A stretch of 64,000 bases of DNA from Adineta vaga. Taxonomy: Eukaryota > Rotifera. Positions 14,101 to 26,200 of the stretch are shown piece by piece. Under the pieces are notes generated by a model. The model had not been told where the DNA came from, searched no databases, and worked only from the letters and a program-made list of their open reading frames with translations. How positions within the stretch are numbered: position 1 is the stretch's first letter; each line of letters begins with the position of its first letter. The DNA is taken from contig CP075495.1 in the NCBI GenBank assembly GCA_021613535.1, positions 7,626,001-7,690,000 of the forward strand, written 5' to 3'. Position numbers and translations under genes: made by a program.

Positions 14101-15006
14101 ATACAAATATGTTTTGGTTTTATTCCAGGAACAACTGGTATGATTCGAATTTGTTTGGCTACTAATAATGGTAAAATATCGCGTATGGTTGGTATATAAC
14201 TATTTGTATTTCCACTTAAAATCTATGATTAATTGAAATAGAAAACAAAACAAATTAGTCATCTGTTTCGATTGTATAAACATCTTCTCATCTGGAAAAT
14301 CTATTAAGTCTTATACTTTTGTTCTTCATCAATCAAGGTTAACAAACGTAAATTAGCTCGAACGACAAGAACAGAAAAATCATCTCCATTTCCTTCACAT
14401 TGATATATACTTACATATTGTCCAGCAAAATCTTTATATTTAATCCATTTTTGATTTAATTCACGTCGATATTCAACACGAAATGCATCGGCATAATGTT
14501 CATTCTATCGAAAGAGAAAGAAAACAAAACTAATATATAACATATTTTTAGTTTCCTGTACCGGATGTTGACTATATTTGCCTTGTAATTCAATTAATGA
14601 AATAACAGTTAAATTAACTAGATCAATTTGTATATATTCGTATGAAGTTGTTGATATTTTATTGAGTGGACACCATCCATAATTTTCACTTCGTATTCTA
14701 TTTGAATAAATAAATATAGATTTATAGAGAAAAGAAACCTCTTAACCAAACCTTGCTTTCGATGCTGTTGAATTACTGCCAGCATGACTGCTTGATGAAA
14801 AAGCTAAGTCCGGAATCTTTCCTATTTCGATTCCTAATGGAGATCGACATGTTTCTATTAGAAAACAAAAACAAATCATAAATTATATCAGTTATCTTCT
14901 CATTACATTTCGTTTTTATTTTATTACCTAGATTAAATTGTTTAGTACTTGAAAAGATAAGTACTAATATGAATAAACAAATAATGTTTCTCGTCGCCAT
15001 TGTCAT
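11132..15006 (-). CDS. Discoidin-domain receptor (DDR-like) with degenerate kinase domain
   Basis: Single-pass collagen-receptor-type protein. Exon 1 (ATG at 15006) gives a signal peptide (RNIICLFILVLIFSS). The discoidin domain starts CRSPLGIEIGKIPDLAFSSS (about 14850-14790) and ends with CMRLELYGC (about 14100). The DDR-specific second extracellular domain follows (DETYDG, GLGQLTDG, GYDWIGWKRKS). A transmembrane helix (WLLLISSLFTLLIILSIFVYY) lies at about 13170-13110. A Ser/Thr/Tyr-rich juxtamembrane part with SVVNPYLAAVK precedes the kinase domain (about 12240-11132). The kinase retains a Lys (ILIKAL), the C-helix Glu, HRDISARN, the YY pair and LPLRWMPPES, but the DFG position reads NSA (IKLTNSAIAS) and the first glycine of the P-loop is missing (TINGCFGTV). 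It is probably a pseudokinase or impaired kinase. The DDR family call is strong. Confidence 0.85.
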
Positions 15007-18000
15007 CTAATCCTGTCCATTACCTGAAACACACGAATAATATAAGGATTAAAACGAAGAAGAAGAGGGAAATGCGACACTGATAGATTGGAAAAAAAGG
15101 CGACTGCTGTTGTAATTAAAGATTGTATGTACATGATTAAATAGAAAGAACAATGTTTTTCTTTGCTGTCATCCGTTCAATGTGTATGTATATTGACGAC
15201 CTTGCTTTCTTTTTGATATCGGTTGATCGCGCGCAAATAGATTGAAAATCAGCATGATGCTTTTTTTTCTTCTTTCTCTTTTCATTCGTTTGTTGGTTCG
15301 TATAATCTCTTTTTCTTCTGTTAACTTATATCAAACTAACCGACAGACCTGTTCATCAACTTAATTGGATTGTGTTCGAAAAAAACAAGAAAGAGTAATA
15401 ATGCCTACGGATAGACATGAGAAACAAATGGAACGACTTATGAGAGTGTCAGTCATCGAAAACAACTGTTGTCGTCTGAGTGAAGACTAAAATGTGTAAC
15501 TATACTTTCTTTTTTCGTTCGATGAGATAATGACTTGTTCTTTCGAAGAGAAAGATCGACAAAGGTCATCGGTAATACCTTTGATGATCAGAAATACATA
15601 TAATGTTCGAACGAAAAAGTAAAAAAAAAGGAAAAGGAACGAATACGTTTTGATTTTCTTTCATCATTTTGATCGATTGATATTGAATAATGCACACGCA
15701 AGGAAATTTTGTACATCATATTTGTACTCGTTGTAGAGATGAAAAGATACTTGCTCACTGTTTCGCATGATTAAACCATCCTATCAGTGATATAAATGTT
15801 CGAATTCGTATAGATACAAAGTTTTTTTAATTGAATTAACGATTATCAAACATGACGCACGTGTTGTGTCATTTCACTCATCTTTCTTTTTACATCAGAT
15901 GAGGTCAGTCTATGAAGAGGACACACCGCCTGTCGACACTGTATTTAATGTATGACAGCAGGAATGCCAACTTCGAGATAGATCACACAACTTTTGTACA
16001 TGTACTATAATTGACGACGATAGAGATGATTATCAAATGAACATGAAAAAAAGATACATGATGATGATGTTCAACGACTGATCAAATGAAATCAAAAAGT
16101 GAACATATTACTATCAGAGATAGATCAACGTTTTCATTCTCCTCTTTTTCTCTCAAATGAAACACTGAAATCAAACATGCGATCGACAGTTATCGTCAAG
16201 CTATATAATTTGAAGATAATTATTTTTTTCTATTTCGTCAAAAAAAAAAGTCAAACGTCTATGAAGAGATATACATAGAGATCGAAAGAGATAATACATA
16301 CGGTAGCAATTTTCAGTAGAAGAAACAATGACAAAAGAAAAGGTTGATGCTAACATACTGCGAGTAACGGACAGAAATGAACCTAATTTGGAGCTGATGT
16401 CCCGTTTTGAGACTAAGCATTCTTTTATGTTCATTTCTCGAGTGTTTTTCTAACATTTTTACTCCAGATAGTTAACATTCATTTGTTCGATATCTATCTC
16501 TATGTATGTGTATGATAACTTCTATTTTTCTTTTAATGCAAAACAGTAACTATATAAATCTTCCTGTTATTATTAAGTGTTTGTATATATCTGTATATAT
16601 ATATATATGTCAAGTCAATAGTTAACGGTACTTCAGGTATACATCTCGTAATCATTCTATAAACTATGTCATTTTTGATTGACATCTATTTTTCGCCACA
16701 GGTGCTTCTAATTCATTTCAGTTGAATGACCTACTGTTCAATAATCGAAAGATATTACCACACCTTACTCTTGAGATACTTTCGAAAATGAATGAATGAA
16801 GAAACGATTGGACTACAGTCAAAATACATATGCATACATGAAACTATGCCATCTGCTGATGTGTATGCGTGCTAGTAAAGTTTGTACAAATAACAATTTC
16901 TAATCTCTTTCGATGGGAGCCATTTTGACGATTACAAAAAAGAAGAAGAAGAAGGAAGACGAGAATGAATGAGAAGAAATAAGGCGACTGTTCAGGTCCA
17001 ATTTCAATTTAACACGCAATCATATTCATTTACTCTCCAAAGAGAAAGTAACCGACCAATGGTCAATAGAAAGACTGACACCGGAAATCCAGTTCATTAA
17101 ATCTCGTTTTTTTCTTATTAACTGAGCAATGATCATATTCATCAACAACGATAAATGTCAGACAGTTGTTTCCTTTGATTTAAAAATAAAACGAAACCAA
17201 TGAAATTTTGTCGTCGTTCTTTTTTGAACTTACTCGTTTGACTACCTGTCAAACACTTACTTACTTGATCCTTTCAAACCGATGTCGTTAGTGAACATAG
17301 AGCTTATGAAAGAGATTTAAGAAGAGAGAAAAAAAAGATACGACAAGCATGTTCTTCCAAGCGCATAATGATGAAACCGACAGAGAGATGACAGGAAAGA
17401 GAGGGGAGAGAGAGAGAGAACAAAAAAGAAAAGAGCGTAGCTACACTTTTCCTTTTCCTTCTCTCTTTCTCCTCTCTCATCAGAACAGTGCGTACAAACA
17501 TCGACATGCTTATGTACGAGATATAATTAGAGACGCGAAATCTCAGTATAATGAAATGAAATAAGCGGAAGAAAAGATCAGATATGCGGAAACATTGAGG
17601 TGCAGATGATTAGTTCATCTCCTCCTTCCTAACTAATATTCAACTAACAAGAATGTAGACACCTCTAATAATTATCAAACATATTCATATTACATGTTTA
17701 TGATTAACAGAAAAGAAAGAAAAATGACAAGAATAAAATATCTGAAGCAATTAATAATTCTTTTTCTTTTTTATTAAAACCAAAGTACTGTTGAAGACAC
17801 ATACATTTACTATTTCCAGCTCAGTTATCTTATAGAAACAATATCAGTATACGATCACCTTGAACAGTCTACTTCATTCCATCTATTTATTAAAATAGCA
17901 AGAAAAAGAGAGAGAGAAGAAAGAAAAGTTCTCTTATTTGTTGGTATGTTAAGATTCACTCATTATTTTTATTAAACCAGCCGTATTACCTTGAACTTCA

Positions 18001-19383
18001 CTTAGTAAAAAAACGAAGCACATATATACACAATTGAAATCGAGTGCTACTTAAAATGACTCGCAGTCGGTAGGAAAAAAAGAAACTAAAAGATCATCAT
18101 TATCGTCATCATCATCATTATGTATATATATATATATACACATGTATGTTGGTTTAGATCACTTGTCCTTGATGGACTATACAAAGTACAATATGGACAC
18201 GCACTTGTGATTTGAGCACAAGCAATGATTTTGTTTGAGCACAAACGATCGAGGCTGTTACACTCGAGCTCAATGTCAAATGAAGAAGAAGAAGAAAAAA
18301 TTGACGTAGACAACATTTCTTTTCTCAAAATTTAATCTTAATTTTTTTGTAAAAATTATTAAATCATTTTCTTTTCTTTGTTACTATGACAGTTTCGTTT
18401 CTTGATAATGTATTCAAATCCAAATAATTCTATTACTTGTTAATCATGCGACAAGAATCTTTTGTAATCAAACAAATTGTCTTTAAACAACGAAAGATTT
18501 CATTTCAAGAGTTAAATCTAACATTCTCCGATGACAACTCGTACATAGTTTAGTCTTTAGTGTAAGAAGAATATAGCCGATGGACAAGATGACATTATCA
18601 AATGATGTAATCGGTATTCAATTTTGAAATTGAAGAATTCTTTCTTTCAGAAGAAACTTCTTCGTTATATTTCAATTAATTGAAATTGTATCTTATGTTC
18701 ATTGACATATTGAAGGAGAAACGTATGTTTTCATACAAGAAACAAATTACATCATCATCATCAGTTTTCTTATTGATTTTCATCCAGTACTGTTATATTA
18801 ACAAAAAAAAAAGAAGAAAGACAAGAACGTAATTAAAACGATTCATTGATATTCTCAAAAGAGAAGATTCTCCAGTCTATTTTGTCTCGAAAGTTCAATT
18901 ACCTTCCTGACAAGGAAATACTTGTATCATCAATATTTAGATCGTCTGATTAAAGGAAAATAATTAGCTATAATGCAGAAAGAAATACTAGACCAACAAA
19001 ACCTTGCTAATGACACAGATATTCGATACATCTTTCATTATTATCGAAGGTTAAACTAAGATTGTTGATCCCATAGAACAACTCAAAATTTGATATAGAA
19101 TTCTAGTCAATTTTCTTCTTGATTATTCCAACAATTGATCTATACGAATCTCTTCATTCATACTTTTTAAAAGAGAAAAAAAAACAGAAGGCTTTTAGTC
19201 AAGCACAAAAAATTTGCACATGAAATGGTCATTATCTCTGAGAATGAATAATAACCACTATTCATATATATATGTATATAAATATAGCACCGATAATCAA
19301 TAATCACGAGAAAATGAAAAATAGAAAACTAATTTGATGATTTTCCCATACGAAAAGAACATTATCCAAATGTGTTTATTTTA
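15007..19383. other. Long intergenic region without recognisable gene
   Basis: About 4.4 kb upstream of the receptor gene and downstream of SMYD4. It holds scattered homopolymers, GA/CT-rich tracts (for example 17395-17470), AT dinucleotide runs (about 16595-16610, 18121-18138) and a GAT/CAT-rich stretch near 18095-18120. Open frames here are short, of low complexity and overlap on both strands. It is likely to include the receptor promoter and 5' untranslated exons. Confidence 0.5.
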
Positions 19384-22300
19384 TCAACCAAGACAAAGAT
19401 CACATTTTGCTTTTAAATCTTCCATTGTTTGTAAAACTCCGATGGTACGTTTTTCTTCTTCACTGATTGTCATCGTTGATGTTGGAGTCATCTGATCAAG
19501 TAATAGTTGAGCTTCAAGTATTGTTCGACGTGCATCATCAAATTTTCGACAATTAAATAATGTTTGTGCATATTTACGAAGAACATCAACAAGAAGTATT
19601 GTTGTCGATGAACATGATGTTGATAAATTCATTTTTAATATCGATATACATTTATTTAAATACATACATGTGTATTCAAATTGATGACGATCATTATACA
19701 TTGAAGCAACTAGAAGAAAGAGAATTTCAATAGCTAATTTTTATGTATTTGTGTTGTTTTTTTTGGGGATATTTACCATATTCATAAAGATTTACAGTAT
19801 CTAGATTAATTTCACGTAATAATTGTTCATAAAGTCGAATAGAATCATTTAGTACTTTGAAACTTGTATCCCAGGATGTATGATTTTGATTATGTAATGA
19901 AAGACCTTGAGAAAAGAGACGTTTTGCTTCAAGTAATTTATCAGATGTTATTTGATAGAAACGTGTAAGATCATTATTTTGTTGACTATCATGAACTATT
20001 AATGCTTGAGATGATAATTGATCATTATTTAGAACAGTTTTTGGATTATGTATTCGACGAGTCGTAGATGTTTTCGTTTTGCGACATGAAAACAAAAAGA
20101 AAAATAGACAACAATAAATATGAATGATTATAAATCAAATTTAGTATTCATATATTTTAATAACCGATAAGATCTATCTTTTAAATCTCAACGAATATTA
20201 AACTTGTGTCAAGATTAATCGTTAGAGAAAGAAATTTCGTTTACCTTCCTGTAATTACAATGTTAGTTTACTATTTATTAGAAAATAAATATCTATTTTT
20301 TATTAACGAGACAAAATTCTTATGATAGCTTTACTATAGAATTCGGAGATAGTATATCATGAAAGATTACTTGAGGATAATATCGTAATACTTCTAATCT
20401 ATAAAAAGAAGATTCTCAGATAACATACATATCGATTGACATCTTTAAAATAGAATCTAGATCATTTCTCGATCGTTTTATTATAAGCTCAGATTCTTTT
20501 ACATTAAAATTAATTCTCACCATTCGCTATTTTTTCTACTACTGGTTTACTCATTTCAACACATCCTTCACATTGACATTTAAACTGAAATTAAAAGAAA
20601 AAAAACACAAGAATATTTTCGATTGGTTAATATACATTAGTTTTCAACTTACAAAATACTGTTCGAAAAGAACATTTTGTCTTTGTTCCGTCGATGGCAT
20701 CAAGGATTTTTGTGGTCCATAACAATTGAAAATTTCTTCACCTTGTCGAATAGATCTTGCTGTGTATACACGTAGATAACCTTGATCAAATACACAACGA
20801 ATATTTGGTACACATGAATGATTCATCAATGCACATGTTGGAAATATAGCTGAAGCAAAACGTTTAGTTAATTCATCTTGATCATCATCATGATCGAAAA
20901 TCATTTCATTCATTTGATTCGTTTTCGTAATTGATATTGTTTGAGCATTACAAATCATCTGTTGAATATGTTTAAGTAATACCGATGCAAGTAATATCTG
21001 TTCTGTATCACGTTTTTTTAATTGATTACATTGAAGAAAATTCGTTGATTTGATAATTTCCGAAAGAAGATAAGCTGTTAAAGAATAATGAAATAGATCA
21101 TCAACAGACATCTGTTCTGTATGAGTTATTAATTTTTGAATTGATAAATAATCCGATTTATGTGAATTTGTTTGCGTTTCATTTTCAATTGGAAGTGTCG
21201 TTTGTGTTATTGTTGTCCATAATGTTTCATGATCAGTAGTTGTCAATGTTCGATACGCTGAAAAGAAATCGATTACAATCAATAAAATATTTCTTTCAAG
21301 AATTTACCAAGAAAAGCAATTCCTAATGTTTTCAATACATGTATATGTTTACATTCGTATTGATGATAACTAGCAAGTGCACGCTGTTGACAATTTTCAC
21401 TACAGAAGAGAACATGAGAACATTGAGAACATACATATGGTATGACAATAGAAGTTAAACTAAAAAAAGAAAATAGATGAATGATTTTTATCAAAACTGT
21501 AAGTGTACAAATGAGTAGAATAGTTACCAATAATCACAGTAAGTATAAGCGAATTTTGGTAATAATAGGCAAGCATAGGGACGTTCGTTTAGTATCAATG
21601 CATCTGCTGGTATATCTTGTTTCGAAATAATATGTCGACCTTTTTCTTTTGAATAAACGACATTTAAAGTTGAACTAGCACAAGGTACTTGTTCATTGGG
21701 TCCATTTAGTAAAAGTTTACAATCATCGATAAGAAAAACACTTCGTGGTGGTGATGGAGGTGATGGTGGACAAAATTCAGTATCAATTTTCGCTTTTTCA
21801 TTTGCTTTTGTCAGACAAGTAGCTAACGTTTCTGTTGGAGTTTGTGAATGTTGAATAAGATCATCTAAATCTTTGTATGATGTCGTCGTCTTTTCTTCGT
21901 TTTCTTCTTCTTCTTTTCGTTGATTTAACAATGCTATCTGTTGACTTAATTGATCCATTTCTTTACAAAATGAGTCGATTTTCTTTCGATCAAGACCAGC
22001 TGTTTTCTTTATCAAATCACGACATATTTTAAGTTCATATGCACTACGTTCCGAATCATTTAGTTTATGATAGCAAGCAGCTCGACGAAAGACTAATCTA
22101 CGAAAGAAAAAACAAATCGGACCCATTAAATGAATTCAATAAAATGAAATCAAGTTTTGAATTTACTTGAATTTTAATTCATTTGGATAGAAATCATTTG
22201 CTAATTGAATAGCTCGTATAGATTCATGATAATGATTTAGTTCGAAAAGAACAGCTGATAAGTTACCATATGAAAGTGCCATATCTGAACTATTCGCTGT

Positions 22301-22609
22301 TGATAATGCAATACTTGCTCGATAACACCAGGCTGCACGTGAAAGATTTTTATTCACAAAATAATCGTTTCCTTTTTTACGAAAACTAATTGCTGTTGTA
22401 GCATTTTTCGTTGGAAACGATGATGTTGATGATAAATATCGTTCGAATGTATTCGATAGAAGAATAGTACGATGATTATGAATAAAACGAATACGATCAA
22501 GATCAGATTTTAAATGACTAAAATCTGTATAAAGACCTTTTTGTATTGCAAGATCAAGAGTATGCGAAGCTGTATCAAGCCAATCCATATCAGAAAATGG
22601 AGATTCCAT
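19384..22609 (-). CDS. SMYD4: SMYD4-like SET/MYND methyltransferase with TPR regions
   Basis: Protein-lysine methyltransferase family member. From the ATG at 22609 the first exon gives TPR-like helices (FRKKGNDYFVNKNLSRAAWC, MALSYGNLSAVLFELNHY). The second exon has a charged helix and the start of the SET domain (YSKEKGRHIISKQDIP). A MYND zinc finger is inserted across an intron: YCDYC, then VCSQC, then FCSENC, then YHQYEC, with all ligands present once the split Cys codon is joined. The SET core follows with FPTCALMNHSCVPNIRC and GEEIFNCYGPQKS, then a post-SET CQCEGC near 20580. C-terminal TPR-like helices lie at 19970-19780 and 19690-19384. TPR before a split SET with this order is the SMYD4 layout. 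The boundary of the exon near 20000-20090 is uncertain because no good acceptor sits at its left edge. Confidence 0.87.
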
Positions 22610-23262
22610 TTAAATTCAATCAAAATAAATATCTACAATAAGAAAGATTCCCAGTTGGAAACTATATGCAATTATCCTTTTTCATTTCAAACACGAAAAG
22701 ATTACAAATTACACTTTCAAAAAACATTCGTTCATCTTGTACTATAAACTGAACAAATCATTTTTTGATTTGTTTAATCTATAAAAACGCATCGAATTCA
22801 TCGTCAATTCTTTTCCAGATCTAAATAAACTATTTATCATTAGTTTATACGCCAATATTATCGAAGCATTTTAAGATTGTATATACACTGAAAAGCAAAA
22901 ATCTCGAATAGAAATCAAAACATCTAAAATATCATTTTCTATTTCTTTTCAAACCATGATAAAACGTATATATATTTTTTTTCAATTAAAGAACAAAGCA
23001 AAAGATGATACAAATATAAAGGTTGACTTAGACACGCTGAAAAGAAAAACAAAAGAAAAATTCTCCACAAAAAAAAGAAAACAACACAACGCAATGATCA
23101 GTGATTAGTCAAATTTTTCTTTTTTTGTATATTTGACTATCACTACCCTGAGAATAGAATTAAAACTAAATAAACACACGCACACACACTGTTTGATTGC
23201 ATTGCACACAAACATTGAAAACGAAAAAGAAATAAGACAAAAATCCATTGAGATTTTTATCA
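22610..23262. other. Intergenic, no gene seen
   Basis: About 650 bp of very AT-rich sequence between the SMYD4 start and the dystrophin stop. It includes A-runs and a short CA repeat at 23177-23190. It should contain the SMYD4 promoter and the dystrophin 3' untranslated region. Confidence 0.5.
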
Positions 23263-26200
23263 TTAAGTGGCAATTGTAGTATTTAGTGGGTGATAATAAG
23301 ATGTTGAACCATTTGGTTGAGGTTCAGTTATAGCAGATACAAGATCACCAACAGCACGATTGATATCATCAGCCATATGAAAGAGATTATCAATAGTAAT
23401 TAAATCTATTCATAGAAAAGAAATTGATAGATTTTTAGTAAAATTTTTCTTTTATTTGAAAAAACTTACTTGGTTGTCGTTCAAGATTTCTATCTATGGA
23501 GCCGTAAACCTGTTGATGAACTATGTAATGGACTTGGTGCAGTGGTAGTTCGATAATCAGTTATACTGGTACTACTTGTATGATGATGTAAAGAAGGAGA
23601 CTAAATAATTCAATAGAGAAGAAGATGAAAAGGACAAAAAAAAATGCTTTGTTTACTTCTCGTGATAGTAATTGTTTAGATTTTCTTAATTGTTTTTCTA
23701 ATTGTTTATTATGATCTTCAAGAATTTTCATTCGTTGTTCTAATTTCGTTTTATGATGACGTAATTGTTTCGCTTCACGTAACATTTCTCGATCACTTGA
23801 ATTATATTCATTTAAATATGATAATGAACCTAACTGACTATCACTTTGATAGAATTGTTGTTGTTGTTGATCATTGATTATTAAAGATTTTTCCATATGT
23901 TGTTGACATAAACGTTCATATTCATTTTGTAATAATTGATTTTCATCTTCAAGATCATGAATAATTGCTTCTAATTCATTTCGTTGATCAGCATCCAATG
24001 AACGTGAACGAGTTAATATATCATGTGCAGCAACACGAGGCTAAAACAGAGATATTAATAAAACTGATTCTTTATCTATAGGTTTTCTTACCGATGAATG
24101 TACAAAATTATTTAAATTTCGACAATGTTGTGCAATGATACCATGTTCGTCGGTTCTAAACATTGAACAAATAAACTTCACATTAAAAATGAAATCTTTT
24201 CTTCTCTTACGATTCCATTGGAGCAGAGATAGATTGTACAGAATTCATTTCCGATCTAAAGAGAAATTATTACAAACGATTTATTTCAAAGCGCATCTTC
24301 TTTTTACTTAAATGGTGTTGTTAGAACTGGAAGTAATGTAGGTGAAGGAGATGTTTGTTGAGAAGTAGATGGAATATTATTATCAAAAACATGTGGTAAT
24401 GGTAAATAACCAAGTTTCGGATGTTTTCGATGTTTACTCCATAATTTATTTTTAAATATACGAAAGAAATCTCGAATATCTTCTGATGATGTTGTCTAGA
24501 AATGATAAAAACGAAGAAAATTAGAGGAAAATTTCTTTTTTTCGTTGAAAATGATCGTACTTCAGTATAATATTCTTGTAATGGATCATCCATTTTGAAA
24601 AATTTCGTTTGTTTACCAGAAAAGAAACAATTTTGACAAATGTCACAATTGAAATATTTGAGTGAACGATAACGAAAACCAAGTATGGGATAAATTTTAC
24701 ATATATTACAACGAGCTTCATGTTTCGCTGCTTCACTTGCTGCTAAACGATGCATAACAGGTAACCAAACGAGTGATTGTGGTTCTAATTTCACCCATTC
24801 AAGAAAATCATTAGCAGTTATCACATCGGGATTATGTGCCTGAATAATACGTACAAAATAGTATGAATTGAAACTTCTCGATATAAATATCACTTACATA
24901 ATCAAAGCAACTTTTCACACTTGGTTCAACACTTGATCCGCCAAAAGCAGCAACTTCACCAAGTTGTTTTGGAATCTATACAAAGAAAATGATTTTCTCT
25001 TATTTTATCATTGAATAAATTTGATCGAGCTGAAAGTGATGTATACATATTACTCTGCCATATTGTTTTTCGTTGAAACCAAAAATAGAACAATTATGTT
25101 TATGAGCGAAACAATAAGGTACTCAATTGTTACTAGGTAACCAATGTTACAAAATTTGCTGAACATTAACTGGTGTTTATATTCATACTTTACAACGAAA
25201 AAGCTTTTTAAGTGTACACATTAAATGAAATGTTAAGTACGCAAGGCGTCAAAGTAATTCATATCAGTACTACAACCATTCAAATGTTGTTTTGTTAGAG
25301 TAAATCTATGTTTCTATGGTATTCATAGTGATGAAAAAGTAAAAAAAGAGGAGTTAAAAAATTGATGAGATATTCATTTCATTGGATACTACAATTGTGT
25401 AGATGACTTTTCAAGGCTGTATTTTAAAGACATTTTGTATTCAAATCATAGTCAATAAGCATTCTTTCAGTGTTATTAAGTATTTGACCTCACTTATATA
25501 TATCCTCTATCTTTATTTGTTTTCTCTGAAAATGAAAAGATCGCTCGTTCCTATCGATAATTTTGTTACGACTTGAAAAACTAAATTGAATAAAACCAAA
25601 TACATACAACTATTGCTTGTTGAAATAAAACTGATAGACGTTGTCGATCGACTACATCTCTCAAATCATTATCGGTTGATCGATAAGCCACTAATGAAAA
25701 TATATCTAGGAAGAAAATGCAAAATAAACAATCTCTGTCTGGGGACTTTATTCATCACATACATCGATATTTTTCTTCGATATTTCCGCGACATAATAAA
25801 GCTAATGCCATTTTCATTGCTAATAAACGAATTGAACCCGTTCGATTTCTAAATAAGAGAAATTTTCTTTCCATAGAATTAATTCATTTATATCCTTACG
25901 TATCATATATATTTAATAACCAATTAAGTGTTAAATCTACTGTTAAAATAACATTTATCAATTGTGGATATTCATTTGCTGTTTTTTCAAAAATCGATTG
26001 AAGATAATAGAGAATTTCTGTGACATCGATATATTTATCAATGTTTTTATTTGGTGAATCAATTGTTTGATGTTCTTCAAAAACACTTATAATATCACTC
26101 AAGGACGTTAAATCAACTAAAGAAACAAAAAAACTAAAAGAAAATTTCAAAAGAAAATAAACATACGACAAAGACGCTTTTGTAATGTTCGAAGTTTCAT

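Noticed and set aside
17304-17564. Overlapping frames on both strands in a GA/CT-rich tract
   Set aside because: Low-complexity purine/pyrimidine sequence, no domain and no splice context.
25586-26001. Plus-strand frames opposite the dystrophin EF-hand exons
   Set aside because: The minus strand here encodes EF-hand exons with strong family similarity and correct splice phases.
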